64,000 nucleotides of DNA, taken from assembly GCA_005779305.1 (NCBI GenBank), contig SXJR01000127.1, positions 1 to 64,000 on the forward strand, in the 5' to 3' direction. Position 1 is the first letter of the stretch, and every line of letters begins with the position of its first letter. Under the pieces are notes generated by a model that worked only from the letters and a program-made list of their open reading frames with translations, was not told where the DNA came from and did not search any database. The stretch is from Myxococcales bacterium (GTDB taxonomy: Bacteria > Myxococcota_A > Polyangia > Haliangiales > Haliangiaceae). The translations under genes were made by a program, and so were the position numbers. Shown piece by piece: positions 35,744 to 44,636 of this stretch.

Positions 35744-38728
35744 ATGTTCCGCTCGTCCCTCCGCGCGCTGACCCTCACCCTCGCCATTCCGATCACCGGC
35801 TGCATGGTCGGCGACGGTGGACCACCGGAGCTCTCCGCCGACCCCGGCGTGATCTTCAGCTATCCGCACGACGACCAGCGCGACGTGCCAGGCGGAGCCC
35901 GGCTGGTCCTCAGCTTCACCGACCCGGTGGACGTCGCCGCCCTCGTCGGCGGTTGCACCCTCGATGGTGGCCGGGTGCGCGGTGGGCTGTGTGTGCGCGG
36001 TCCCGACGGACTCGTGCCTGCGGAGACGCTGGTCATGGGGCCGCGCGACAACGTCATCCACTTCGAGTCGCCGGGGTGGACGCCGGGGGCGACCTACGAG
36101 GTGTTCGCCTCGCCATCGCTCCTGTGGGATCGGGCGAGCAACCTCCCCGAGAGCGAGCCGCTGCTGCGCTTCACCGCGGCCCAACCGGATCAACTCGGGA
36201 GCGCACCCCCGGCGGTGCTCTCGGTCAACGGCGACGATCCGGCGGCGTTCGCCACCGGTGGTGGGGGCGCGCCGCACTTTCCCTTCATCGACTTCAACAC
36301 CATCCGCCTCACCTTCAGCGAGCCGCTCGCCGAGTCCACGATCGTCTACGGCGAGTCGCTGCGGCTGGTCGACGGCGCGGGCGCGCTGGTCCCGGCCGCG
36401 GTGCTCGTCGACCGCGCCCACGTCACCGTCGATCCGGTCGCCGACCTCATGCCCGATCGAACCTACCGGCTCGCGCTTGGTTCCTCCATCCGCGATCTGG
36501 GCGGGGACGCGCTGGCGGCGACCGAGCTGAGCTTCCTGCCGCGGGCGTCGCGCGTCGATGGACGCGAGCTGGCGCAGGTGCTGTCGTGCACGCCGGGCAC
36601 CGAGCAGTCCTACGCCGCCGGCACCGTGATCAACCAGGTCTCGGTCGCGGCGCCGCTGATCGGCGACAGCGAGCTCTCGCTCGCCGACAGCACCCTCACT
36701 GCGGTGATGGGCAACCCGGCCGGGTTCGGCCCGCTCATCCCGCTCTCCCTGCGCCGGGGCCAGCGCATGACGCTCGAGGCGCTGCCGATCCGGCTCGGCG
36801 GCGAAATCGCGACGACCTTGTCGACCGGTCCGCTCGCCGTCCAGCTCGCGTCGGACGCGACGGTCTACCTGACCCGCAACCCGTTTCGCGATCCCGGGCG
36901 CCTGCCCGATGACGAGCTCGCGCCCGTGCACGCCTACCTCGCGCTCGATCTCGTCGTTACCGCCGCCGACCCCGGCGGCAACGCCGTGCTCAACCAGCAC
37001 GTGCTCTCCATCCAGGCGACGGGCCTGGCCCGCATCCACGACGAGGGGCTCGCCATCGACAGCGTCGGTGCGCTCGAGCTCGATCTGCTCGGCCTCGATC
37101 GCGCCACCAGCAACATGGTCTTGCGCCTGCGCACGACCACCACCGCGACCGCCCCCACCGACGCGAATCCGCCTGAGGTGTCGGCGGCCGAGCCCGCCGA
37201 CGGCGCGCGCGGCGTCGCGACCGATGCCTCGCTGCGGGTGACGTTCTCCGAGGCGATCGATCCAGCGTCGGTGATCGCGCCCGGCGCGGTCACGCTCTTG
37301 GCCGGGGCCGCGGTGCCGATCCAGGCGACCGTGCTTGGCAGCACGGTCGTGATCAGGCCGCGGGGCGCGCTGGCCTTCGCCACTGACCACACCCTCGATC
37401 TCTCTGGCATCACCGACCTGGCCGGCAGGCCGCTGCCGCGCCGCCAGCTGCGTTTCCGCACGCGCGACCTGACGACCGCCGAGCCGATGCCACTCACGCT
37501 GGCCGCGGCCAGCCCCGGTGTCCCCTGCGCGCTCGAGGGCGCGACCGCCGCCTCGCCGGGCCGCTGTCGCGACGGCGACGGTGACGACGACGCGTACGCA
37601 CCCTTCACCCTGCCCGCCGATCAAGCCGTGGAGCTCGCGTTCCAGCAGCCGCTCGATCGGGCGACCGTCACGCTCGGGGCCGCCTGCGGGGCCGGCGCGG
37701 TCAGGGTCGAGCGTCTCGACACCGGCGGTGCCTGCATCGGCACGGTGCGCGGTCGGCTCCAGGTCGGCGAGCGCAGCCTGCGCTTCGTGCCCGACGGTGG
37801 CTGGGCCAGCGGCACCCGCTATCGGGTCGTGCTCCACGCAGGCAGCGACGAGGACTGCGACGCTGGCGAGCTCTGCGGCCTCAACCGCATGCCGCTCAAC
37901 AGCGACGTGCTGAACGGGATCGCCGATCGCGACGATGCCGGCGGCGCCGACGTGATGTTGCCGTTCACCGCTGCCGGACCCGACCGCGACCGCTACCCGC
38001 TCCTCACGCGCGCCTGGCCCGTCGCCGACACGAACGGCAACGGATACGTCGACGCGGGCGAGCAGGTGACCGCCACCAACCGGGCCGCGATGGTCATCAA
38101 GTCGACGAGCGGCATGGTCCGCAGCGCGTCGCTCGACGGCGCCGATTGCGTCGCCTCGACACCCGCGCGTGAGGCGTGCATGTACCTCTCGGGCACCTTG
38201 CCGGTGACGATGGGCCAGCTCGCCCACGACTGCGACGTCGGCGGTGTCCGCGTGCCGGCCTGTATCCCGGTCGCGATGTCGCCGCAGATCCTGTACGGCA
38301 CCTCGCTCAGCATGGACGCGGAGGTGGCGGTCGTCGGCTCGCTCTCCGACCAGCGGACCGAGCAGCTGGTGCTGCGCATGCGCGCCCCGGCTGGCCAGCC
38401 GGTCACCGGCTACATCGTGGCCGGCGCCAACGGCAAGGCCGAGCTGCGGGCGCGGCTGCCGATGTATCTCGACGCGCCGAGTATGCGGCTCCTCGCCGGC
38501 CTGGCCGGCCACGACCTGCACTCGAAGCCGATGACCGTGGATCTCGTCGGGCCCGTGACCTTCACCCCCGACGGGCGCATCCAGATCGACGTGGCCAACG
38601 TCGCCGCAGTGCCGCTCGAGGTCAGGGTGTCGGCGATCGGCATCGGCATCGGCTCGATCGCGATGGAGATCCCGGCCGGGCAGCTCGTGATGCGGCTGGT
38701 CGGTGACTCGCCCAAGGAGGTTTGGTGA
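35744..38728 (+). CDS. Large lipoprotein with bacterial Ig-like (Big_5/SbsA) domains
   Basis: 994 residues. Lipoprotein signal with lipobox ITGC (Cys20). Repeated Ig-like domains of the Big_5 type are visible by their signature 'P.dga.gva.dasl.vtFsepid': FSYPHDDQRDVPGGARLVLS (around 38), SEPLAESTIVYGESLRLV (around 190) and ARGVATDASLRVTFSEAIDP (around 487). A later region has an EF-hand-like DTNGNGYVDAGEQVT. The C-terminal 300 residues are β-rich without a known fold. ATG 35744 is preceded by a purine-rich gaggtgg. It ends at TGATG, so the OmpW-like gene is coupled. Probably a surface protein working with that outer-membrane protein. Confidence 0.85.
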   Translation: MFRSSLRALTLTLAIPITGCMVGDGGPPELSADPGVIFSYPHDDQRDVPGGARLVLSFTDPVDVAALVGGCTLDGGRVRGGLCVRGPDGLVPAETLVMGPRDNVIHFESPGWTPGATYEVFASPSLLWDRASNLPESEPLLRFTAAQPDQLGSAPPAVLSVNGDDPAAFATGGGGAPHFPFIDFNTIRLTFSEPLAESTIVYGESLRLVDGAGALVPAAVLVDRAHVTVDPVADLMPDRTYRLALGSSIRDLGGDALAATELSFLPRASRVDGRELAQVLSCTPGTEQSYAAGTVINQVSVAAPLIGDSELSLADSTLTAVMGNPAGFGPLIPLSLRRGQRMTLEALPIRLGGEIATTLSTGPLAVQLASDATVYLTRNPFRDPGRLPDDELAPVHAYLALDLVVTAADPGGNAVLNQHVLSIQATGLARIHDEGLAIDSVGALELDLLGLDRATSNMVLRLRTTTTATAPTDANPPEVSAAEPADGARGVATDASLRVTFSEAIDPASVIAPGAVTLLAGAAVPIQATVLGSTVVIRPRGALAFATDHTLDLSGITDLAGRPLPRRQLRFRTRDLTTAEPMPLTLAAASPGVPCALEGATAASPGRCRDGDGDDDAYAPFTLPADQAVELAFQQPLDRATVTLGAACGAGAVRVERLDTGGACIGTVRGRLQVGERSLRFVPDGGWASGTRYRVVLHAGSDEDCDAGELCGLNRMPLNSDVLNGIADRDDAGGADVMLPFTAAGPDRDRYPLLTRAWPVADTNGNGYVDAGEQVTATNRAAMVIKSTSGMVRSASLDGADCVASTPAREACMYLSGTLPVTMGQLAHDCDVGGVRVPACIPVAMSPQILYGTSLSMDAEVAVVGSLSDQRTEQLVLRMRAPAGQPVTGYIVAGANGKAELRARLPMYLDAPSMRLLAGLAGHDLHSKPMTVDLVGPVTFTPDGRIQIDVANVAAVPLEVRVSAIGIGIGSIAMEIPAGQLVMRLVGDSPKEVW
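38714..38720 (+). promoter_or_regulatory. Strong Shine-Dalgarno that fixes the OmpW-like start
   Basis: aaggagg, complementary to the 16S anti-SD over 7 bases, lies inside the end of the lipoprotein gene. Spacing is 7 nt to ATG 38728, which selects this ATG over TTG 38722 and GTG 38725. Confidence 0.8.
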
Positions 38729-39675
38729 TGCGCTCCCCGGGGTTGATCGCGGCCGCGGCGGCCCTCGAGCTCCTGACCACGCCGTCGCCGACGGGGGCCG
38801 AGACCAAGGGTTGGGTCGACGAGGACGCCATCGAGATGGAGGACGAAGGCAGGGAGGCCATCGACGTGGAGGACGACGCGGAGGTCGCGCCGAGCCCGCG
38901 AGCGTCGGTCACGCGTCGCCGCCGCCACGTCCGTGACCGCCGCACCATCTACGCGCGTGCCGGTGTCCTCCACGTCGCGCCCAACGCGACCAGCGGCGAG
39001 ATGGTGCTGTCGGACGTGGCCGGGCCGGCCAGGCTGGCGGTCGACAATGGGCCCATCGCGGGCTCGAGCGCCGCGATGGGCGGCGTGACCACGCCGGCGC
39101 TGATCGTCGGCTATGCCGTCGAGGTGGGCGGCGGCGAGCTCGGCCTGGAGACGGTCCTGGCGCCGCCGGTGACCTTCGAGCTGCGGGCCGAGGGTACGGT
39201 CGCCGAGGAGTCGCTCGCCCCGACGGTGCTCGGCACGGTGCCGACCGGCATCCCGCCTCTCGGCAGCGAGCTGGGCGAGACCAAGGCGCTCCCCCCGGTC
39301 GTCACGATCGTCTATCGAGCGTGGCGGGGCCGCCGGGCGCGTCCATATGTCGGCCTCGGTGCCAGCTACCTCCACACCTACGACTCGAAGATCACCAATC
39401 CGACGATGAACGAGGTCGCGGCCCCGCGCCTGATCATCGCCGGCGCCGCCAGCGGCGTCGGCCAGCTCGGCGTCGACGTCCGGGTCGTCGGTCGCATCCA
39501 CGTCACGCTCGACGTGAAGGCGATGTCCGGGTTTCGGACGTCCGCGCGCGTCGAGAACATCCAGATGCGCACGCCCGCGTTCCCGCTCTACGAGTCGGTG
39601 TACGTGGGGACCGTCAGCGTCGACGTCGTGACCCGCCCCGTGCTCGTAACCCTGGGCGCCGGCGCTAGCTTCTAG
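38728..39675 (+). CDS. OmpW-like outer-membrane β-barrel protein
   Basis: 315 residues. Signal peptide (1-25), then an acidic segment (DEDAIEMEDEGREAIDVEDD) and a basic patch (TRRRRHVRDRR). The barrel part shows OmpW-family features: YARAGVLHVAPN, then GYAVEVGGGELGLETVLAPP, RPYVGLGASYLHTYDSKI and the closing strand PVLVTLGAGASF with terminal Phe. OmpW-type barrels have a hydrophobic channel for small apolar molecules. The start overlaps the lipoprotein stop by 1 nt; the pair probably forms a complex or shares an export route. The acidic/basic N-terminal extension is unusual for OmpW. Confidence 0.82.
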   Translation: MRSPGLIAAAAALELLTTPSPTGAETKGWVDEDAIEMEDEGREAIDVEDDAEVAPSPRASVTRRRRHVRDRRTIYARAGVLHVAPNATSGEMVLSDVAGPARLAVDNGPIAGSSAAMGGVTTPALIVGYAVEVGGGELGLETVLAPPVTFELRAEGTVAEESLAPTVLGTVPTGIPPLGSELGETKALPPVVTIVYRAWRGRRARPYVGLGASYLHTYDSKITNPTMNEVAAPRLIIAGAASGVGQLGVDVRVVGRIHVTLDVKAMSGFRTSARVENIQMRTPAFPLYESVYVGTVSVDVVTRPVLVTLGAGASF

Positions 39676-40076
39676 CCGGCAGCGAGCACGACCGGCGACC
39701 CGGGCCGCGCGACCATCTCGACCTCGATCGCCGGATCGAGGCGATACCCCTCGGCGTCGCGCTGGAGCACGTCGCCGAGGTCCAGGCGGCGCATGGCCGA
39801 GACCGCGACCCAGAGGCGGTTTTCGAGAGACGCGCGGCTGCTGCGATCGCCTGGCCACACCAACGCGACCAGCTCGCGCGACGGGAGCGCCGAGCCGCGC
39901 GTCTGAACGTGCCGCTCCACCAGCGCGCGGATCAGGCGCCGCTGCACCGGGCGGCGCGCGAGGTCGATGCGGGGCCCACCGGGCGCCTGGATCCAGAGCA
40001 CGCCCTCGGAGGTTCGCACCACCCGGGGCGAGCGCGCCCCGCGGGCGACGAGATCCGCCAGCGACCGGGCGAGCAT
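39672..40076 (-). CDS. Winged-helix DNA-binding domain, truncated regulator
   Basis: 134 residues from the first available ATG. The second half is an OmpR/PhoB-like winged helix of the type that ends larger Myxococcota regulators: RELVALVWPGDRSSRASLEN, then LWVAVSAMRRLDLGDVLQRD and EGYRLDPAIEV. In-frame codons upstream of the ATG continue the sense (DAPFLEEM...) until a stop at 40143-40145, without another start. This indicates the N-terminal sensor or ATPase part is missing. It abuts another 5'-truncated gene on the opposite strand. It is either a remnant or a stand-alone DNA-binding protein. It overlaps the OmpW-like gene end by 4 bases, convergently. Confidence 0.6.
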   Translation of the reverse strand: MLARSLADLVARGARSPRVVRTSEGVLWIQAPGGPRIDLARRPVQRRLIRALVERHVQTRGSALPSRELVALVWPGDRSSRASLENRLWVAVSAMRRLDLGDVLQRDAEGYRLDPAIEVEMVARPGSPVVLAAG

Positions 40077-40101
40077 CTCCTCCAGGAACGGTGCGTCGGC
40101 G

Positions 40102-40374
40102 GTGCGCTTCGCGCAAGACGGATGTCCGGCGGTGCTCCAGATCTATCGCTGGAAGCCGGCAGAGGCGCCCGAGCCATTCACCCAGGTGTTCGGCCTCGTG
40201 CTGACGAACGATCACGGGCTTCTCGAGATCAACGGCGCGACCCTGCAGTCGCTGCAGGAGCAAGCGCTCCCCGCCTTCGATTCGATCGTGCGTTCGATCC
40301 GGTTCATCCCGGCCGGCGCTGACGCTTCCTCACGCCCGTCGGGTCCAGCGGGCGTGTGTCAGTCGTCGGGATGA
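40102..40374 (+). pseudogene. C-terminal fragment of a protein gene, 5' end lost
   Basis: The frame from GTG 40102 encodes VRFAQDGCPAVLQIYRW, then TQVFGLVLTNDHGLLEINGA and PAFDSIVRSIRFIPAG, followed by a tail read over the 3' end of the next, convergent gene. The hydrophobic pattern and the phrase 'FDSIVRSIRF' look like the C-terminal half of a small α/β protein of the DUF1795/DcrB kind; this assignment is tentative. Left of 40102 the frame runs antisense to the truncated winged-helix gene and is not protein-like. The 5' half is therefore deleted. Confidence 0.6.
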
Positions 40375-41243
40375 GCGCGCAGCGTCCGCGGCAGATCGAG
40401 GATGGTCTCGTTGGGCGACCCGACCAGCATGGCCGGGCTGACCTCGGACAGGCCCCACGGCTCGACCCTGCCGGCGGTCACGGCGAAGGCGCCGCCGTCG
40501 ATGCGACCGACCACGCCGAAGCCCGACTGCATGGGCACGCGGGCGGTCTCGATGACCAGGTCGGGCAGGTGGCTGACGTCGATCTCGACCAGGCCGCGCT
40601 CGCAGGTGAGCACGAGTCGGTAGCCGAGCACCCGGCGCTCGACGAGCAGGACGTTGCCCATCTCGCTCCTGAACACCTCGTTCCAGCCGTCGCGCGGGCC
40701 CTGGTGGGCGGCGAGCGTGGCGAAGTCGACATGGTGGAGCGTCACGTCGTTGATGCGCCGGGCCAGGAGACCCGACGTTGTGACCACCGTATCGACCAGG
40801 CCGCGGGCGTGCAGATCGACGACCGGCGAGCGGTGATCGACCGTCCACCACGAGCCGGGCTGGTGCGGCGTGCAGCCGAGGAAGACGTTCTTGGCGCTCG
40901 AGCCCTTGAGCCACTCCGAGATCGCACACGCCACTTCGGGCGCGCTGCCGGTGTCGCCGAGCCGGCGATCGCCGTTCCACAAGACGGTGTCGCCGGGCAG
41001 GCGATGGACGGCATCGAGGTGGAAGTAGCGGCCCTCCCATGGGCACTCGAGCGAGAGCTTGTCGCCGACCCGCACGTTGGCGACGGCGTCGAGGTCCTCG
41101 GGCACGGCGATGTACGTCTCGCCGCGCGGATCGAGCGCCACGAACAGGATGCCGCGCGGGGTCAGCCCCTTCTTGCGCAGCTCCTTGAGGCCGAGGATGA
41201 CCGCCGCCGGATCGCGGTAGTGATAGACCCGGGTCGGGATCAT
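40359..41243 (-). CDS. Conserved-looking cytosolic protein of unknown function
   Basis: 294 residues with no signal peptide or TM helix. It starts MIPTRVYHYRDPAAVILGLK and has an α/β composition: LFVALDPRGETYIAVPEDL, ACAISEWLKGSSAKNVFLG, SWWTVDHRSPVVDLHARGL and DVTLHHVDFATLAA. No catalytic signature is recognised. A decayed partial copy lies at 35362-35486, evidence that the gene has been duplicated locally and that both ends of the 35-41 kb region have recombined. The last codons overlap the convergent fragment at 40102-40374. Confidence 0.75.
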   Translation of the reverse strand: MIPTRVYHYRDPAAVILGLKELRKKGLTPRGILFVALDPRGETYIAVPEDLDAVANVRVGDKLSLECPWEGRYFHLDAVHRLPGDTVLWNGDRRLGDTGSAPEVACAISEWLKGSSAKNVFLGCTPHQPGSWWTVDHRSPVVDLHARGLVDTVVTTSGLLARRINDVTLHHVDFATLAAHQGPRDGWNEVFRSEMGNVLLVERRVLGYRLVLTCERGLVEIDVSHLPDLVIETARVPMQSGFGVVGRIDGGAFAVTAGRVEPWGLSEVSPAMLVGSPNETILDLPRTLRAHPDD

Positions 41244-41285
41244 CGTGGGCCCTGATATCCGGGAAGTTCACTCAGGGCAAGGGGT

Positions 41286-42128
41286 TCAAGAGCGCATCTC
41301 CTGAACCAGGAGCTCGCGCAGGCGTGCGGCGGCCGGCGGCAGGCGGTCGGTGCCGCGGTGACGCAGCGCCAGGCGGCGCATGACCGGCGACCACGGCAGG
41401 TCGACCTCGACCAGCGCCCCGCGCCCGATGTCGGCGGCGACGGCGGCCCGGCTGACCAGCGCCAGGCCGATGCCGGCGCGGACGTGGCCCTTGACCGCGG
41501 CGATCGAGCCCAGCTCCATGACGATCTGCGCACCCGGGTTGCGGGCCAGGAGCAGCGTGCGCGTGGGAGAGCCGTCGCCGAAGGTGATCCAGCCGGCAGT
41601 GCGCGGGTTGACGCCGGGGGCGCCCACCACGACCAGCTCGTCATCGCGCCACCAGTCGTACGGCTTCTGAGGCGTACGGCGCGGAAGCGCGGTGACGATC
41701 GCCACGTCGATCTCGCCCTTCTCGATCATGGCCTCGAGCTGATCGCCGAAGGCCTCGCGCACGCGCAGCATCACGCTCGGCCAGCGCTTGCGGTAGGCAG
41801 CGAGGATCGGCGGCAGGAGGTACGTGCACGCGGTGGCGCCGGCGCCGATCCGGACCTCGCCGGACTCACCGGCCTCGACCTCGGCCACCGCGCGACGGCC
41901 GTCCTCGACAGCGGCGAGCGCGGCGCGGGCCCGCGGCAGCAGCGCCTGCCCGGCGGCGGTGAGGGTGGCGCCGCCGGCGCCGCGGTGGAACAGACGCGCG
42001 CCCATGGCGTCCTCGAGTCGCTTCACCGCCGCCGACAGCGCGGGCTGGGAGAGATGCGCGTGGCGCGCCGCCGACGTGAACGTGCCGGCGTCGGCGATCA
42101 GGACCAGGTAGCGGAGCTCGTCGAGCAT
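41286..42128 (-). CDS. LysR-family transcriptional regulator
   Basis: 280 residues. N-terminal winged helix-turn-helix (1-65: LRYLVLIADAGTFTSAARHA, LSQPALSAAVKRLEDAMGAR, LFHRGAGGATLTAAGQALLP), then a periplasmic-binding-type effector domain (SGEVRIGAGATACTYLLPPI, GEIDVAIVTALPRR, LVVVGAPGVNP). ATG 42128 was chosen because the HTH starts 3 residues later and TATGAT lies exactly 6 nt upstream. It is divergent from the TauE-like exporter gene, the classical LysR arrangement, so that gene is its probable target. Confidence 0.93.
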   Translation of the reverse strand: MLDELRYLVLIADAGTFTSAARHAHLSQPALSAAVKRLEDAMGARLFHRGAGGATLTAAGQALLPRARAALAAVEDGRRAVAEVEAGESGEVRIGAGATACTYLLPPILAAYRKRWPSVMLRVREAFGDQLEAMIEKGEIDVAIVTALPRRTPQKPYDWWRDDELVVVGAPGVNPRTAGWITFGDGSPTRTLLLARNPGAQIVMELGSIAAVKGHVRAGIGLALVSRAAVAADIGRGALVEVDLPWSPVMRRLALRHRGTDRLPPAAARLRELLVQEMRS

Positions 42129-42134
42129 GGTCGA

Positions 42135-42140
42135 ATCATA
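42135..42140 (-). promoter_or_regulatory. -10-like box TATGAT, 6 nt before the LysR start
   Basis: Minus-strand TATGAT, then TCGACC, then ATG 42128, with no Shine-Dalgarno sequence; an A/T-rich island in a GC-rich region. Confidence 0.55.
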
Positions 42141-42166
42141 AGCGAAACGAATCGACCCCATAGAAT

Positions 42167-42184
42167 CATTCCATTAGGCGAATG
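42167..42184. promoter_or_regulatory. Candidate LysR operator between divergent genes
   Basis: Inverted repeat CATTC-N8-GAATG in the 81-bp gap between lysR and the exporter gene, of the size and dyad form expected for a LysR box, though it is not the exact T-N11-A core. It lies about 26 bases before the exporter start. Confidence 0.35.
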
Positions 42185-42209
42185 GGGGCGCTTCCCGCAT
42201 CGTACCGGC

Positions 42210-42935
42210 ATGGACACCGTCGTCGGCCTCACGTTGATCGCGATGCTCGGGCTGGCGGCGGGTTCCCTGACCACGGTGTCGGGCATGGGCGGCGGGCTCC
42301 TGGTCGTGTTCGTGCTGTCGTTGGTGATGGGGCCCAAGGCCGCGCTGGTGGTGAGCGCGTCGGCGCTCCTGGTCGGCAACCTCCACCGCATGTACCTCTA
42401 CTGGCGCCACGTCGATCGCGCGGTCGTGCGCCGGCTCCTCCTCGGCCTGATCCCCGGCACGCTGGTGGGCGCCTGGCTCGCCGCCGGTCTTCCCGACGAC
42501 GCGATCCGGATCGTCATGGTCGTGGCGGCGCTGGCCGCGCTGGTGCGCGTCCTCACCGGCGCGCGCTGGACCCTGCCACCGTCGAGCCTGACCCCGGCCG
42601 GGGCGGTGGTCGGCTTCTTCGCCGCCACCGCCGGCGGCGCCGCGGTGATGCTCGGCCCGCTGATGCTGTCGAATGGGATCTCCGGTCGCCGCTACCTGGC
42701 GGTCACCGCCGTGGGCGCGACCACGATGCACACGGTGCGCATCGCCGGCTACGGCGCCACCGGCCTGTGGCACGCGCACTACCTGCCGCTGATCGCGGCG
42801 CTGGCCGCCGCCATCCTCGCCGGCAACCTGCTCGGCCGCCGGCTGCGCGACGTGGTGCCCGAGAAGGCCGGCAACGCCCTCGAGGTGCTCACGCCGGTCG
42901 TGTGCGCCGGCCTGGCCGTCGCCGGCATCGGGTGA
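42210..42935 (+). CDS. TauE/SafE-type sulfite/organic anion exporter
   Basis: 241 residues, 7-8 hydrophobic helices (VVGLTLIAMLGLAAGSLTTV, LLVVFVLSLVMGPKAALVVS, GLIPGTLVGAWLAAGLP, AGAVVGFFAATAGGAAVM). The pseudo-repeat with a Gly-rich 'GMGGGLL...P' motif in each half is characteristic of TauE/SafE/DUF81 exporters, which move sulfite, sulfoacetate or related anions out of the cell. It is divergent from lysR and presumably under its control. It converges on mgtE with a 4-bp gap. Confidence 0.88.
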   Translation: MDTVVGLTLIAMLGLAAGSLTTVSGMGGGLLVVFVLSLVMGPKAALVVSASALLVGNLHRMYLYWRHVDRAVVRRLLLGLIPGTLVGAWLAAGLPDDAIRIVMVVAALAALVRVLTGARWTLPPSSLTPAGAVVGFFAATAGGAAVMLGPLMLSNGISGRRYLAVTAVGATTMHTVRIAGYGATGLWHAHYLPLIAALAAAILAGNLLGRRLRDVVPEKAGNALEVLTPVVCAGLAVAGIG

Positions 42936-42939
42936 CGGG

Positions 42940-44475
42940 TCAGAGCAGCGTGCCCGACAGGATGATGTTGGCGATGGTGAAGTAGATGAGCAGGCCGGTC
43001 ACGTCGCACAGCGTGGCCACGAACGGCGCCGACGCGCTGGCCGGGTCGGCGCCGAAGCGGCGGAGGAGGAAGGGCAGGGTGGCGCCGCACAGGGTGCCGA
43101 ACATCACCACGCCGATCAGGCTGAAGCCGATGGTGAAGCCGACCTTGACGTAGAACTCGGTGTACGACTCGGCCGCGCCCGGCCAGAGCACGATGCGGAG
43201 CACGCCGAGGACGCCGAGAAGACAGCCCAGGGCCAGGCCGGTGACCAGCTCGCGGCGCACCACGCGGAGCACGTCGGCGGGGCGGACCTCGCCCAGCGCC
43301 ATGGCGCGGATCACCAGGGTCGACGCCTGCGAGCCCGAGTTGCCGCCGCTGGAGATGACCAGCGGCATGAACAGCGCCAGTACCACCGCGACCTCGATCT
43401 GCTCTGCGAACACACCGATCACGGTGGTGGTCAGCATCTGGCCGAACATCAGCACGGTCAGCCACACGCCGCGCTTCTTGAAGTTCTCGAAGATGCTGGC
43501 CTGCAGGTACGGCTCCTCGAGGGCCTGCATGCCGCCGAACTTCTGGGCGTCCTCGGTGGCCTCTTCCTGGACCACGTCGACGATGTCGTCGACGGTCACG
43601 ATGCCCTTCATGAACCCGTTGGCGTCGACGATGGGGATGATGGGCAGGTCGTGATCGACGAACAGGTGCGACAGCGCCTCCTGATCGGTCTCGGGCGAGG
43701 CCTTGACCACCTCGCGCTCCATGATGTCCTCGATCTTGGCGGTGCCCGGCGACGCGAACAGATCACGGAACGAGACCACGCCGACCAGCCGCTGCTCGGC
43801 GTCGAGCACGTAGACGTAGTAGATGGTCTCGGTGGTGGTGCGGGCCTGACGGCGCAGGTACGAGAGCGCCTCGTCGACCGTGGCCTGCGGCCGCAGGCGG
43901 GCGTAGCGGGTGTTCATCAGGCCGCCGGCCTCGTCCTCCTCGTAGGCCAGGAGCGCCTCGACCTCCTTTCGGGTCAGGCGATCGACCAGGCCGAGCAGGC
44001 GGGCCCGCTGATCCTCGGGCGCGGCCTGGATCACGTCGGCGACGTCGTCGGGCTCGAGCAGGCGCATCCACGAGCGCTGTTCACCGGGCCGCATGGCCAG
44101 GATCACGTCGGTCTGGTCCATGGCGTGGAGCGAGATGAAGTACTCCTCGGCGTCCTCGCGGGGCAGGAGGCGCAGGCCGTCGAGGCGCTCGTGGACGTCG
44201 AGCACCGCCCAGGCGTCGCGCAGCTCGTCGACCGAGAGCGGCTCGTCGGCCGGCGGCGACGGCGGGCTCTCGAGCTCCTGCGGCGTGAGCAGCGGCATCG
44301 GGCCGGTGGTCTCGTCGGCGCGGGCCTCGGCGACGGCGCGGATCTCCTGGGTGATGTCGGCGGCCTGCTGCTCGTCGAAGAGCACCACCTCCGCGGTCCC
44401 CTCGGCCGACGGCAGCGGCGTCTCGTCGTCGCGGATCGGCGTGGTGGCGCGGATCTCGTCGTCGGGCCCGGACAT
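42940..44475 (-). CDS. mgtE: Magnesium transporter MgtE
   Basis: 511 residues. A disordered acidic N-terminus (1-75) is followed by the MgtE_N superhelix (around 80-185; LLEPDDVADVIQAAPEDQRA). A CBS-domain pair follows (around 190-320; ARLRPQATVDEALSYLRRQA, DHDLPIIPIVDANGFMKGIV). Five C-terminal TM helices come last, with the pore signature PLVISSGGNSGSQASTLVIR and DVTGLLIYFTIANIIL. The CBS and N domains sense cytosolic Mg2+ and close the pore. ATG 44475 was chosen over upstream frames because the hairpin leader and purine-rich site lie just before it. The N-terminal acidic extension is longer than in most MgtE proteins. Confidence 0.95.
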   Translation of the reverse strand: MSGPDDEIRATTPIRDDETPLPSAEGTAEVVLFDEQQAADITQEIRAVAEARADETTGPMPLLTPQELESPPSPPADEPLSVDELRDAWAVLDVHERLDGLRLLPREDAEEYFISLHAMDQTDVILAMRPGEQRSWMRLLEPDDVADVIQAAPEDQRARLLGLVDRLTRKEVEALLAYEEDEAGGLMNTRYARLRPQATVDEALSYLRRQARTTTETIYYVYVLDAEQRLVGVVSFRDLFASPGTAKIEDIMEREVVKASPETDQEALSHLFVDHDLPIIPIVDANGFMKGIVTVDDIVDVVQEEATEDAQKFGGMQALEEPYLQASIFENFKKRGVWLTVLMFGQMLTTTVIGVFAEQIEVAVVLALFMPLVISSGGNSGSQASTLVIRAMALGEVRPADVLRVVRRELVTGLALGCLLGVLGVLRIVLWPGAAESYTEFYVKVGFTIGFSLIGVVMFGTLCGATLPFLLRRFGADPASASAPFVATLCDVTGLLIYFTIANIILSGTLL

Positions 44476-44476
44476 A

Positions 44477-44509
44477 CTTCTCTCACCCTGCCGAACTTGG
44501 CGAGAGAAG
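44477..44509 (-). promoter_or_regulatory. Leader hairpin covering the mgtE ribosome site
   Basis: In the mgtE mRNA, cttctctc and gagagaag form a perfect 8-bp inverted repeat with a 17-nt loop. The right arm ends one base before the ATG and contains the only purine-rich ribosome site (gagag). Folding would hide the site, so translation may be regulated; no known magnesium riboswitch core was recognised. Confidence 0.45.
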
Positions 44510-44636
44510 GGAAGTTGTTGGCGCGTTTTCGCGCCGGGTTCGTGGACCATCGTCGCCGTGCACGCTCGACCCGTCCCGACAGACCCCGGACCAACTGAGT
44601 GACCCCCGCACACCCAGAGTCACTGTTGAACGCTCG

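Noticed and set aside
44476-44636. Known magnesium riboswitch upstream of mgtE
   Set aside because: The leader is too short before the hairpin and no M-box-like conserved core is visible; only a simple hairpin is supported.
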